Source of the DNA: Candidatus Pacearchaeota archaeon
GTDB taxonomy: Archaea; Nanobdellota; Nanobdellia; Pacearchaeales; GW2011-AR1
Length of the DNA stretch: 47,408 nt
Reading direction: 5' to 3'
Assembly: GCA_018304145.1 (NCBI GenBank)
Contig: JAGVWU010000002.1
Location: 1-47,408 of the forward strand
Shown piece by piece: positions 8,753 through 17,631 of the stretch. Both the position numbers and the translations under genes were made by a program. Positions within the stretch are counted from its first letter, which is position 1; the number at the start of each line of letters is the position of its first letter. A model generated the notes under the pieces. That model was not told the DNA's origin. It did not search any database and saw only the letters and a program-made list of their open reading frames with translations.

Positions 8753-8900
8753 TTATTTAATTTTGATTACCACTTAAAAATTACTTTTATTTTTGGTGTA
8801 ACTACTTTCAAGATTTTCTGTATTTAAATATAATTAAACTAAAAAACATATTTTTCTATGCAAGATTGTATATAAAGAAAAATAACTTTGCTAATCTATA

Positions 8901-9077
8901 ATGGAGGATAATATGATATTGGAATTATCTTTTGGTGTTGTTGGGGGGGCAAATTTAGGTTTGGAGAAATCTTGGGGATTAATTCAAAACCTAATGATAA
9001 AATACCCTCATGCAACTTGGAAGAAAATAATCAATTGGAAAAAAGGCAGAGGAAAATATATTATTGAAATTGATTAA
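8901..9077 (+). CDS. small hypothetical protein (58 aa)
   Basis: ATG..TAA reading MEDNMILELSFGVVGGANLGLEKSWGLIQNLMIKYPHATWKKIINWKKGRGKYIIEID; not in the supplied track. Confidence 0.45.
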   Translation: MEDNMILELSFGVVGGANLGLEKSWGLIQNLMIKYPHATWKKIINWKKGRGKYIIEID

Positions 9078-9130
9078 CTTGTTTTTTATCCATTTCTAAT
9101 TCTACTTAGAGGGTTCTATAACGATTTTGT

Positions 9131-9520
9131 TTAATTACTGGACTTCCACAACCCATGCAGATTGCAGTGCTCTCTGGCAAATAAAACATTATCAAACGGA
9201 AGGCAGAATTCTGCTTCAGGTTTTTCACCTGGATTTAAGAATTTCTTATCAGATTTATTATCTTGGGTTATGACTTCTATCCATTCTATGTAATGCTCTT
9301 CTACCATCGGATGAGGAACGCTTCCGATTTTTACAATTATACCTTTATTTGTTCTTTCTATAACTGGAACATGTTTTTCTTTTGAAGCATCAACTGTATT
9401 TTCTTTAAGAAGAATCATTAGCTGTCCGCAACAGAAAAGAGAATTATCATGACCTTCATGTAAAATCTCAACTATATTTCCGCAAATTTCGCATTTGTAG
9501 ATTTGATTTTTTTCGGTCAT
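9131..9520 (-). CDS. desulfoferrodoxin / superoxide reductase
   Basis: N-terminal [20 protein letters not shown] rubredoxin-like site; C-terminal [16 protein letters not shown] and [12 protein letters not shown]. Confidence 0.94.
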   Translation of the reverse strand: MTEKNQIYKCEICGNIVEILHEGHDNSLFCCGQLMILLKENTVDASKEKHVPVIERTNKGIIVKIGSVPHPMVEEHYIEWIEVITQDNKSDKKFLNPGEKPEAEFCLPFDNVLFAREHCNLHGLWKSSN

Positions 9521-9558
9521 ATTGATAATAATTGTTCTTTGTTTAAATAGGTTATGAA

Positions 9559-9738
9559 TTATTTAACATCCTCTAAATCCGCTTCTGCCTGTTCTAAATT
9601 AAAGGCAGCTTTTCCTAAAGATTTTTGCTTTTCTCCTTTGTGATTTTTTGCTTCTTCTAAAACCAAACTTTCTGCAAGAGTTATATGCTCTTCGGCTAAT
9701 TCGAGATTTTCTTTTGATTTGTTTCTCTTTTTTCGCAT
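9559..9738 (-). CDS. small charged hypothetical protein (59 aa)
   Basis: ATG..TAA reading [59 protein letters not shown]. Confidence 0.5.
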   Translation of the reverse strand: MRKKRNKSKENLELAEEHITLAESLVLEEAKNHKGEKQKSLGKAAFNLEQAEADLEDVK

Positions 9739-9780
9739 AGAACTAAGAAAGGATTGAGGATTATAAAGTTTGTTGTGAAA

Positions 9781-10155
9781 TTAACCAAGGCTGATTTTGG
9801 TTGTTCTTGTTAAAGGAACAATTCCAGAAATCATTCCATTGTGATATAATGTCAAAGCAGGTTTTCCTACTAAACTATCAGGATCAAAAACTTCCGGCAC
9901 AAAGAATATGTTATAGGCTTTAGCTAATGTTTCAAAATCTTTTTTAGAATAACTTATCGCGGAGCCCCCAGAACAGTCTTTTCCTGCTTCATTATTTATT
10001 TCTATCAAGACTTTTTCAGATTCATTAAAATTAACTCTATTGCATCGAGCTCCACCTACATAAGGATAAACACCAGTAATAATTGCAATAAATCCTACTT
10101 TATCATCTAAGCTTTGTTTCGGTATTGGTTGTCTTGTTGTTAAAGTTATTTTCAT
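9781..10155 (-). CDS. hypothetical protein
   Basis: 124-aa ORF, no family recognised. Confidence 0.65.
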   Translation of the reverse strand: MKITLTTRQPIPKQSLDDKVGFIAIITGVYPYVGGARCNRVNFNESEKVLIEINNEAGKDCSGGSAISYSKKDFETLAKAYNIFFVPEVFDPDSLVGKPALTLYHNGMISGIVPLTRTTKISLG

Positions 10156-10246
10156 TTAATTAAAGAAAAAAAGAGATTAATAAAGATTTCTATAAATTTT
10201 CACTACTGGATACTCTTACAATTCATCTAGAGAACTTTTTCTAATT

Positions 10247-10645
10247 CTAAGATAATCTTATTTTTATTTTATTATTTAATTCTTTATCAAGTCTTGGATA
10301 AAATGTTTCTGTTTCAAATCTAGAATGATTAATGAATACTATTTTTAGATTATCTATTTTAGGAGAAAGATTAAAATCAATGTCCTTTTCAATTTTGTCT
10401 ATTAATTCATTGATTTCTTTATGCTCTTTTATTAGCCTAATTAAATCTTTTTTTCCTCTCACCTTGATTACCCTTTCAAAAATAATTGTTTCTTCTTGAA
10501 AAAAATGTCTTTGAACTGCTTCTCTAAATTTATTTAAAAGAGTTTTGGTTATAAAAAAATCAGTTTGTTGTTTTTCACCTATTTCGCTTAATAATCTTAA
10601 AAGTTTTATATGTTCCTGAATCATTAATTCATTTATTGTCACCAT
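10247..10645 (-). CDS. hemerythrin HHE-like domain protein
   Basis: EHIKLLRLL, HFFQEETIIFERV, KEHKEINELID, NHSRFETETFYPRL pattern of metal-ligand His/Glu in a helical bundle. Confidence 0.75.
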   Translation of the reverse strand: MVTINELMIQEHIKLLRLLSEIGEKQQTDFFITKTLLNKFREAVQRHFFQEETIIFERVIKVRGKKDLIRLIKEHKEINELIDKIEKDIDFNLSPKIDNLKIVFINHSRFETETFYPRLDKELNNKIKIRLS

Positions 10646-10964
10646 ATTTTAAATAATAATCTACAGTATTCTTCCCCAATTTCATTATTTTTGCTATTTC
10701 TCTTATTGATTTTTTATCTTGCAGGTATAATTTCTTGAAAGTTTCCTTAGGAAAATCTAATAAATATTTTTTACGAGATTTACAATAAAAATCATAATCT
10801 TTTTTTAATTTTAATTTAGAAACCATATAATTAATACCTCCTTCATCCCTACTTAAGGCTACAACTAAATCTTTATTTAGAATGTTTTCATAATTTTCTT
10901 TTAGAAAATTAATCTCTTTTTGTGTCCAATTCTTTTTGAAGATATTGTTAGGACATTTGAACAT
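10629..10964 (-). CDS. HTH DNA-binding protein
   Basis: SANT/Myb-like WTQKEINFLKENY and HTH segment KSIREIAKIMKLGKNTVDYYL. Confidence 0.7.
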   Translation of the reverse strand: MFKCPNNIFKKNWTQKEINFLKENYENILNKDLVVALSRDEGGINYMVSKLKLKKDYDFYCKSRKKYLLDFPKETFKKLYLQDKKSIREIAKIMKLGKNTVDYYLKYGDNK

Positions 10965-10974
10965 ATAAACTTAA

Positions 10975-11793
10975 CTACAAGCTATCAAAAGGGCTAGAAA
11001 TCTTCTTCAATTCCGTCGATGAAACATGAGTATACCGCTCAGTCGTGGTGAGCGAACTATGTCCGAGTAAGAGTTGTATCTTTCTAATATCCGTTCCATT
11101 TTCCAATAAATGGGTAGCGTATGAATGTCTTAATGTGTGGCAGTGCACATGTTTATTTATTCCGGCTTTGATTGCTGCTTTCTGAATTATTTTTTGAATA
11201 TTGCGTGTTGTTAGAGGTTTTACCTCTGAAAAAACATATTTCCAATTTTTTCTTTTTTCCAGATACTTTTTTAATTTGCTGGACAATTTTTTTGCTAATA
11301 TAATCATCCTGTCTTTCTTTCCTTTACCACTTCTTACCCAACCAGTGTTTTCATTGAGATCTAAATCACCTGGTTTTAGGTTCACTAATTCTGATACTCG
11401 AAGTCCTGAAGAATAGAGCATCTGCATTATTAATCTAGATTTTTTTGTGAAGGCAGTATCAATTAATTTAATCACTTCTTCTTTTGTTAAAACTGTTGGA
11501 ATTTTTTTTTCGTTTTTTGGGCGTTTGACTCCAGAGGTAGGATCTTTTCCAAGCAAATTAGTATATGCAAATTTAATAGATGATAAAAATAAAATGTTTG
11601 AAATAGGTGCTTTATCTGACATCTTGTCAGCTAAAAACAACTTCACATCCGGTTGTTCAATTTCCTCAGGTTGTTTGTTTAAATGTTCCAACAGCTGTTT
11701 GTTAAACAACAGATAGTTCCTTAAAGTATAGGGTGATAATTTAGATATTTTTATTTCTGTTTCAAGGCGCTTGAGAAATTCTTGAGGAGTCAT
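10975..11793 (-). CDS. xerA: tyrosine recombinase, XerA/XerC-D-like
   Basis: SGLRVSELVNLK, HTLRHSYATHLLENGTDIRKIQLLLGHSSLTTTERYTHVS catalytic motifs. Confidence 0.93.
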   Translation of the reverse strand: MTPQEFLKRLETEIKISKLSPYTLRNYLLFNKQLLEHLNKQPEEIEQPDVKLFLADKMSDKAPISNILFLSSIKFAYTNLLGKDPTSGVKRPKNEKKIPTVLTKEEVIKLIDTAFTKKSRLIMQMLYSSGLRVSELVNLKPGDLDLNENTGWVRSGKGKKDRMIILAKKLSSKLKKYLEKRKNWKYVFSEVKPLTTRNIQKIIQKAAIKAGINKHVHCHTLRHSYATHLLENGTDIRKIQLLLGHSSLTTTERYTHVSSTELKKISSPFDSL

Positions 11794-12305
11794 TTTAGAT
11801 AGAAATTTTTTATTTTTTTAATAGAATCATCATTATTTAAAGTTAACAACGATATTTTATTAACTTTAAATTTAATTTGTATGGGTTGTTTTTTTAATTC
11901 TTTAATCACAGAATCAATTTGTTTTTTATTTTTAAAAATACCAAGAGAAATATGAGGAATATAAACAGGAAGTTTTGGATTTTTGAGCCCCTCTAATATA
12001 CCTAAATTTAATTTCCTGTATAAATCCATTATTTTCTTTTTATTTTTATTAATTAATAAATAAAGATAATATTCATGTTTTGATTTTTTTAATCCTTTTA
12101 ATAAAATATTAAATTTTTTTGTAATTTCAATAGAATTTTTTATATGTGTCTCTAAGGATTTTTCATCATTTACAGAGAAGGTATAAACTAAAGTAATATG
12201 TGGTTTGTATTTTTTATAATCTGGATGATACTTCTTCAAAATTGTCCTTATTTTCCTGTTGTCTATAAAGACTACAAGAGCCCTTTTTTCCTTTTTCATA
12301 CACAA
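11790..12305 (-). CDS. 2'-5' RNA ligase family (2H phosphoesterase)
   Basis: Two HxT/S motifs: KPHITLVYTF and IPHISLGIF. Confidence 0.8.
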   Translation of the reverse strand: MCMKKEKRALVVFIDNRKIRTILKKYHPDYKKYKPHITLVYTFSVNDEKSLETHIKNSIEITKKFNILLKGLKKSKHEYYLYLLINKNKKKIMDLYRKLNLGILEGLKNPKLPVYIPHISLGIFKNKKQIDSVIKELKKQPIQIKFKVNKISLLTLNNDDSIKKIKNFYLK

Positions 12306-12457
12306 AAATGTGCGAACTTCTTTATAAAACTACTGCTTTTTGATAGATTTACTAATAAATGTCAAAGAAAAAACAAACAAAACAAATTGGAAAAAGGATT
12401 ACCAAAAAATAAAAAATTTTAAAAAATAAAAAATAAAATGAATATGTTTTATCTCAC

Positions 12458-12787
12458 TTAGAATTCTTCCTGATTTTGAGATTTTTTGTTTCTGAAACAA
12501 TCTCTGCACAGAACTGGTTTTCCTTCAACTGGCTTGAAAGGAACTTCGCATTCTTGCTTGCATTCTGCGCAAACAGCTTTATGCATTTCTCTCTCTCGTC
12601 TTCTAAATTGAGGTCTTCCAAAAGATCTTCTTGGTCTTGATTTTTTAAAACAATCATTACATCTGACAGGCCTTCCTTCTTTAGGTTCAAAAGGAACTTC
12701 ACATTCCTGGCCACAATCAGAACAAATTGCTTTATAGCTTACTCGACTTAAAGAATCTTCAGAACTATCGTCTTGAAATCTTCCCAT
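12458..12787 (-). CDS. CxxC..CxxC zinc-ribbon repeat protein
   Basis: Two copies of KAxCxxCxQECEVPFxPxEGxPVxCxDCF. Confidence 0.85.
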   Translation of the reverse strand: MGRFQDDSSEDSLSRVSYKAICSDCGQECEVPFEPKEGRPVRCNDCFKKSRPRRSFGRPQFRRREREMHKAVCAECKQECEVPFKPVEGKPVLCRDCFRNKKSQNQEEF

Positions 12788-13020
12788 TTAATTTCCTCCA
12801 TTATACTAAAACTAATTGGATTAGAATTAAAGGGTTTAAAAACATTTGGGTGATTTAAAAATCAATTATTATAGTGAAGAATTTCTTGCCCATAGTTCAA
12901 AGAAATTCTCTTTTTCTTATTATTAGTGTTATAAAATCAAAAATTAGAGAAAGTTATAGCAATAGTTAAATGGTAAGCAAAATCTTGTTAAGCATCCTGT
13001 AAGTAACAGAAATAGTAAGG

Positions 13021-13061
13021 TTTTTATATGCATGAAGTTCTTGCTTTTGCTTAAAAGTTTT
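13021..13061. repeat. dispersed ~43-bp element, copy A
   Basis: TTTTTATATGCATGAAGTTCTTGCTTTTGCTTAAAAGTTTT; matches 14708-14750 and 15193-15235. Confidence 0.75.
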
Positions 13062-13099
13062 AATTTAGGAGAAAGCTTTAAAAACTATTTTGAATTCTA

Positions 13100-13294
13100 T
13101 TGTTTATGACTATAATAAGTTTAGAACTCTTATTTACTTTCCTTGTTTTATTCTGTATAGGAGCATACTACATTGGAAAGAAGAAAAACATTCTCTTACT
13201 TAAAAGTCTAGGACAAAGAGGATTCTTTATATCCTTGTTTCTATTAGTTTTTGAAACACTCATAATGATTAAGAGAGGGGTTAGGTTTGACTGA
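13100..13294 (+). CDS. small membrane protein
   Basis: 64-aa ORF with two hydrophobic segments. Confidence 0.45.
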   Translation: MFMTIISLELLFTFLVLFCIGAYYIGKKKNILLLKSLGQRGFFISLFLLVFETLIMIKRGVRFD

Positions 13295-13424
13295 TTAAAA
13301 GATAAGGATTGATTTTTTATCACTACATTTATTAATTTTCTTAAATTTTTCTTAGTTTTATATACTACAATTACTTAGCTAAAGGTTCTTAGAGATGATT
13401 AAAAGTTGTTGCATGAGGAAAAAT

Positions 13425-13456
13425 GAATTTTAGGAAGCTTTGCTAACCTAAAATTC
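13425..13456. repeat. 10-bp stem inverted repeat
   Basis: GAATTTTAGG-(12 nt)-CCTAAAATTC. Confidence 0.7.
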
Positions 13457-13653
13457 TGACATAGGTTGTTAATGTTAATTCTCAATTAGATGGGGCTTCA
13501 GAGGGTTGTTATGGAGAGTAATAAAATATAAATAGAGGAGATTATTGTTGGATAAGTATAGAAAATGATGCTTATAATGATTTAATTAATGCATTTCATG
13601 GCAAGGTTTACAGAAATAAAGATGGAACTCTTACTTATGAATTTGATGAATCT

Positions 13654-13917
13654 ATGACACATCAGAGGTTTGGAAGAGATGGTAATGTTGGACCAACATT
13701 TTTAGTTTTTAAAGAAACTAATAGAGTTACAGGACAAGAAACATATTTAGATATTCAGTCACTTTGGACTTTGCAAGGACTTGAACTTGTAGCAGATGAA
13801 TCAGAGCTTGCAAAACTTGATCCAGTTGCAGCTGAAGAAGCAAGAACTCATTATTTAAGAGTTGATGGAACTTACATGATTAGAAAATTGGAAATTTTAG
13901 CAAGGCATGGGCGCTAA
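13654..13917 (+). CDS. hypothetical protein, possibly 5'-truncated
   Basis: 87-aa ORF; the frame stays open back to 13525 without a standard start codon. Confidence 0.5.
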   Translation: MTHQRFGRDGNVGPTFLVFKETNRVTGQETYLDIQSLWTLQGLELVADESELAKLDPVAAEEARTHYLRVDGTYMIRKLEILARHGR

Positions 13918-14257
13918 AAACCTCCTGCAAAACCTCATTTTTAACCGAGTGCCGACAATATACATTGTGCGAAGTTCTCACGAATAAATACTGATTTTAT
14001 TGAAAAAATGATTTAAAAGCGAAAAATAGAGGGTTTTTATTGATTTTGAATTATATTGTCCAAAAGTTTTGGAATAAATATAACTTCGCAAAACTCATTA
14101 TTGTTTAATTCTTATTTTTAATCTTTAGAGGTTTTATTGAAAAAAGCTCTTGTTTGATTTCTTAAATTTAGATTCTGAATTAAAAAAAGATGTTTTAAAA
14201 TATTTGTTAATTTTGAGCATCTTTGAAAATAATGTTTTGTTAATAGTTTATATATGC

Positions 14258-14566
14258 CTAATCTGTTTTAGGTGTGCTTATTCCATAATCAGTTTTAGGT
14301 GTGCTTATTCCATAATCAGTTTTAGGTGTGCTTATTCCATAATCAGTTCTAGGATCTTCCCATTGATAATGAATATCTTTTATATGTGCAATACTTCCTG
14401 GGATGATTTTACCTGAACTATCTCTTAATTGATAAAAACCTTCTTGAATCAGTTCACCTTCATGATCATATTTTGGATAATCTTCTGAGACAAAGTCTTT
14501 TGGTGCATCAATTATATCACCAAGACTATAATTTCCACCAATTATTGCAGGTTCTCTTTCATTCAT
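14258..14566 (-). CDS. hypothetical protein with C-terminal TDYGISTPK repeats
   Basis: 102-aa ORF ending in three perfect 9-aa repeats. Confidence 0.6.
   Translation of the reverse strand: MNEREPAIIGGNYSLGDIIDAPKDFVSEDYPKYDHEGELIQEGFYQLRDSSGKIIPGSIAHIKDIHYQWEDPRTDYGISTPKTDYGISTPKTDYGISTPKTD
14265..14345. repeat. 27-bp tandem repeat, 3 perfect copies
   Basis: (GTTTTAGGTGTGCTTATTCCATAATCA)x3. Confidence 0.95.
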
Positions 14567-14707
14567 TTAAGTAATAAATATATAGAATATTTAAAGATGA
14601 TTATATTAATAAAATAAGTTCTATAAAAAACATTTTTATTTATTTTACTAATTTTGTTTTTTATGAATTTTCCTGGTTTTTTCTGTATTTTTCCTTGATT
14701 TTACATG

Positions 14708-14750
14708 TTTTTATTCATGCAAAAACTTTTAGTTTTTGCTTAAAAGATTT
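14708..14750. repeat. dispersed ~43-bp element, copy B
   Basis: TTTTTATTCATGCAAAAACTTTTAGTTTTTGCTTAAAAGATTT. Confidence 0.8.
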
Positions 14751-14768
14751 AGCTTAGTTGTTTTTGAT

Positions 14769-15017
14769 TTAAGAACTTAAAATGATTTCAATAAAAGGGC
14801 TTATTGTTTGATAGATGTCTGTAATTTTATTGTATAAATGATTTGTTGTTTCAGGGATTGATTCAATTGTCTTTATAGTCATATAGGTTATTGTTGTTCC
14901 ATAGACTAATGCCACTCCTCCAAAATCTAAGCCATTATTAAACCATCTTGTCCATTTAGGTAAATCTTTGTTTGGATCAAATATATGTGATTTTGATGCT
15001 TTTTGTTCTAAGGTCAT
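14769..15017 (-). CDS. hypothetical small membrane protein
   Basis: 82-aa ORF with a central hydrophobic segment. Confidence 0.5.
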   Translation of the reverse strand: MTLEQKASKSHIFDPNKDLPKWTRWFNNGLDFGGVALVYGTTITYMTIKTIESIPETTNHLYNKITDIYQTISPFIEIILSS

Positions 15018-15192
15018 AAAAGAAATTAGGATTCCTGTTATTTAAAGCTTTTTAAAAAACATGAAATAGTATTGATATCTTGCATTAAAATTTATCTTTT
15101 GATATTATTTTTGACTTTTGAAATTTTTTGATAAAACTTTTTCAAATTTGAAAAAAATGTTAAAAATGTTGATTTTTCCGGAGTTTTTTGAA

Positions 15193-15235
15193 TTTTTATT
15201 CATGCAGGAAGTTCTTACTTTTGCTTAAAAGATTT
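15193..15235. repeat. dispersed ~43-bp element, copy C
   Basis: TTTTTATTCATGCAGGAAGTTCTTACTTTTGCTTAAAAGATTT. Confidence 0.8.
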
Positions 15236-15247
15236 GACATTAAATAT

Positions 15248-15520
15248 TTATGGTTCTATTTCAGTTTTATCTTCAAAATTTGAATCTAAGCTTCTTGCAA
15301 AGTATCTTGCTACTCCTTGAGCAGCTGTTATTGCTAATTTTTTATCTTGTCCATGATAAATTAATACTGGTTTTTTAAAAGCATGATTTCTTAAATCTGA
15401 AAGATAAGCTTGGTAATGAGAATTTGTAGATTTAACAGAAACAATTGCTATTGTTGCATTATCTGGAGCTTGCAAGGTAAAAGTTATTTCTCCATCTCTG
15501 TATAATTTATAATTAGCCAT
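15248..15520 (-). CDS. hypothetical protein
   Basis: 90-aa ORF, coding-like composition. Confidence 0.6.
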   Translation of the reverse strand: MANYKLYRDGEITFTLQAPDNATIAIVSVKSTNSHYQAYLSDLRNHAFKKPVLIYHGQDKKLAITAAQGVARYFARSLDSNFEDKTEIEP

Positions 15521-15670
15521 ATTTATATTAATCTAAGTGTATTTTTAAGAATTATGGTGTTGTTGATTGAATTTCTATAGAAATTTAAGAAATTTATATA
15601 AATTTGAATAAAAATCATATGATAAGTATGGTTAGGATTTTAGGATTCTATAATTTTATACTGTTTAGAC

Positions 15671-15979
15671 TCAAATGCTCTTTTTTGTGAAATCAATTAC
15701 TTTCTTTTGTCTGACTTTTGAAAAAAGCAGAACTATGTATATCAACACAAATGGAACTAAAAATTGTATAATTATTGCTAAAATTGGGTTGGTTGAAAGA
15801 TTATAATATTTGGGGAGAGGTTCGACTAGATCCAAAAAAGGGCTTGGAATCTGGCACAGGCTAAGTTTGGACTCTTTAAAGCAAGGAGTTAGCTTTAAGA
15901 AAAAAGATGCTAAGCTAACTATCACTGCTGCTAGCAAACTTACTTTCAAATTTTTTACTGCTTTTTGCATCAGTTTCAT
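15671..15979 (-). CDS. hypothetical membrane protein
   Basis: 102-aa ORF with two hydrophobic segments. Confidence 0.5.
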   Translation of the reverse strand: MKLMQKAVKNLKVSLLAAVIVSLASFFLKLTPCFKESKLSLCQIPSPFLDLVEPLPKYYNLSTNPILAIIIQFLVPFVLIYIVLLFSKVRQKKVIDFTKKSI

Positions 15980-16527
15980 AATAGAGCTGATTTTTTGGAA
16001 AGTTATCTATGCTAATCAAAAACTTAACTTTCACCTTATTTTTAGTTAAATGTGTTCAAATTAGAAGTTTTTTAATTATTTAAATGTTATTATTTGGTTA
16101 ATTTTTTGAGATTAATTCTTGATTTAAAATTAGTTAAATTTAATTAAAAGCATAAAATTAAGCTATTTTTGATTAATTTTTAACTAATTTTACATTAATT
16201 ATGTAGTGTAATACTTAATCTATTTTTGATTAATTTTTAGGTTTTCCAAAGGTATTTGGTTTTCTTGAAATAATGCTCAAAAATTAGGTTTTTTTATTAA
16301 AAATAAGAAATTTTTGGGTGTTTGAACAGCGCTTTTTGACTGTTTTTCATCTGTTGCAATGTTTACAACAGATAAAATTTTATCTTTTTGCTAAAAAATC
16401 TTAGAAATATTGGGAGGTTTATTTGTTAATCAAAGACTCTATTTATCGACGCTATATTATAAGCTTTCTAAAATCTGTTCTTTTTATAAACGCAAGATTT
16501 ATAAATAAAGAGTTTCTTTATATTCTT

Positions 16528-17142
16528 ATGTTTGGATTTTTTAGCAAAAAGATTGAAAAAAGAGAATTTGAGCAATTAAAACAGGCTGTTCAAACAGGCT
16601 TCAACAGCGCAAAACAAGATACAAACAGTCTAAACACTTGGGTTAGGCATTTAAAAGAGGAAGAAACTGGCTTAAAAAACAAGATGCTGAATATTTCTGA
16701 AGAAATTACGTCTATTAGAGAAGAGCTAGAAAGTTTGAAAAATGTGATGGCAATTGTTGGAGAGAGACCTGTGTTTAAACAGAAACAAACAGTGTTTGGA
16801 AAACAAACAGCGTTTAAAGGTGTTTTAAACAGTGTTCAAACAGCTGTTCAAACAGCATTTTTGGATAATTTAACAGCTACTGAAAGAGCTATTATTTTTG
16901 TTTTATTAAATTCAGATATGAAATTGAGTTATGAAGATCTGGCTGCGATGCTTGGAAAAGACAAAGCTACAATAAGAGGGCAAGTTAATGCAATAAGGCA
17001 GAAAAGTGAAGGTTTAATAGAAGAAATGGTTGGGGAAAACAACAAAAAAAGAGTTTTTATTCCTGAGAAAACAAAGGATATTTTATTAAAAACAAGAAAA
17101 GTCAGAATTAGGAAAAATCCTGAAGAAAAACAAGAATTGTAG
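16528..17142 (+). CDS. coiled-coil + HTH DNA-binding protein
   Basis: C-terminal HTH (LSYEDLAAMLGKDKATIRGQVNAIR); ATG at 16528 preferred over the track's TTG at 16423. Confidence 0.75.
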   Translation: MFGFFSKKIEKREFEQLKQAVQTGFNSAKQDTNSLNTWVRHLKEEETGLKNKMLNISEEITSIREELESLKNVMAIVGERPVFKQKQTVFGKQTAFKGVLNSVQTAVQTAFLDNLTATERAIIFVLLNSDMKLSYEDLAAMLGKDKATIRGQVNAIRQKSEGLIEEMVGENNKKRVFIPEKTKDILLKTRKVRIRKNPEEKQEL

Positions 17143-17631
17143 TAGTTAAAAAACTAAAAAACAGGAAAAGTGAGTATTGTAGTGTATAAAAATACTTAAA
17201 AATAAGTGAAAAACAGGAAAAGTGAGAGTTAAATTATAATAAAAATAAGACTAAATATTAAATTTAAATAAAATAGTGAGAAAAAATAATGAAAAGTATT
17301 AAAATAAAGATAAAAAGTGAGAGAAAGCAAGTTCATCTTTTGATGAGAATTGAATATTTACAAAAAAATAGAGGATTGATCCTTAGGTTTTAATTGGCTT
17401 AATTTTTGGTTTTTTAAGCCTTAATCTTTTATTTTTAAAGAAGAATTAAATCTTAGTTTAAACTAAGATTTAATTATAATCGTTACAACGAATATCTATT
17501 AACATAAATATGAGGAGTTTTAGAGATAAAAACTCTGATGTGGTTTAATAAGCTCTAAAGGGCTTAAAATAAGGTATATTAAGAACTTTAAGCTCTTAAA
17601 TTTTCAGAATCTTTATTAAAAATTCTGAGGT

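Noticed and set aside
10975-11793. XerA as marker of a mobile element
   Set aside because: XerA-type recombinases are normal chromosomal dimer-resolution enzymes in archaea; no att duplications found nearby.
12454-12714. 86-aa minus ORF overlapping the zinc-ribbon gene
   Set aside because: The other frame has two clean CxxC repeat units; this one is a shadow frame.
13968-14090. TGCGAAGTT / AACTTCGCA inverted repeat
   Set aside because: Only 9 bp and ~105 bp apart; weak support for function.
14265-14345. CRISPR array
   Set aside because: Contiguous 27-bp tandem units with no spacers, and the repeats are coding. No cas genes in the window; the Cas4-like nuclease at 6734 is not enough.
13021-15235. 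Integron attC-like sites for the ~43-bp element
   Set aside because: No GTTRRRY/RYYYAAC core sites and no IntI-type insertion visible in the Xer-like recombinase; kept only as an unexplained repeat.
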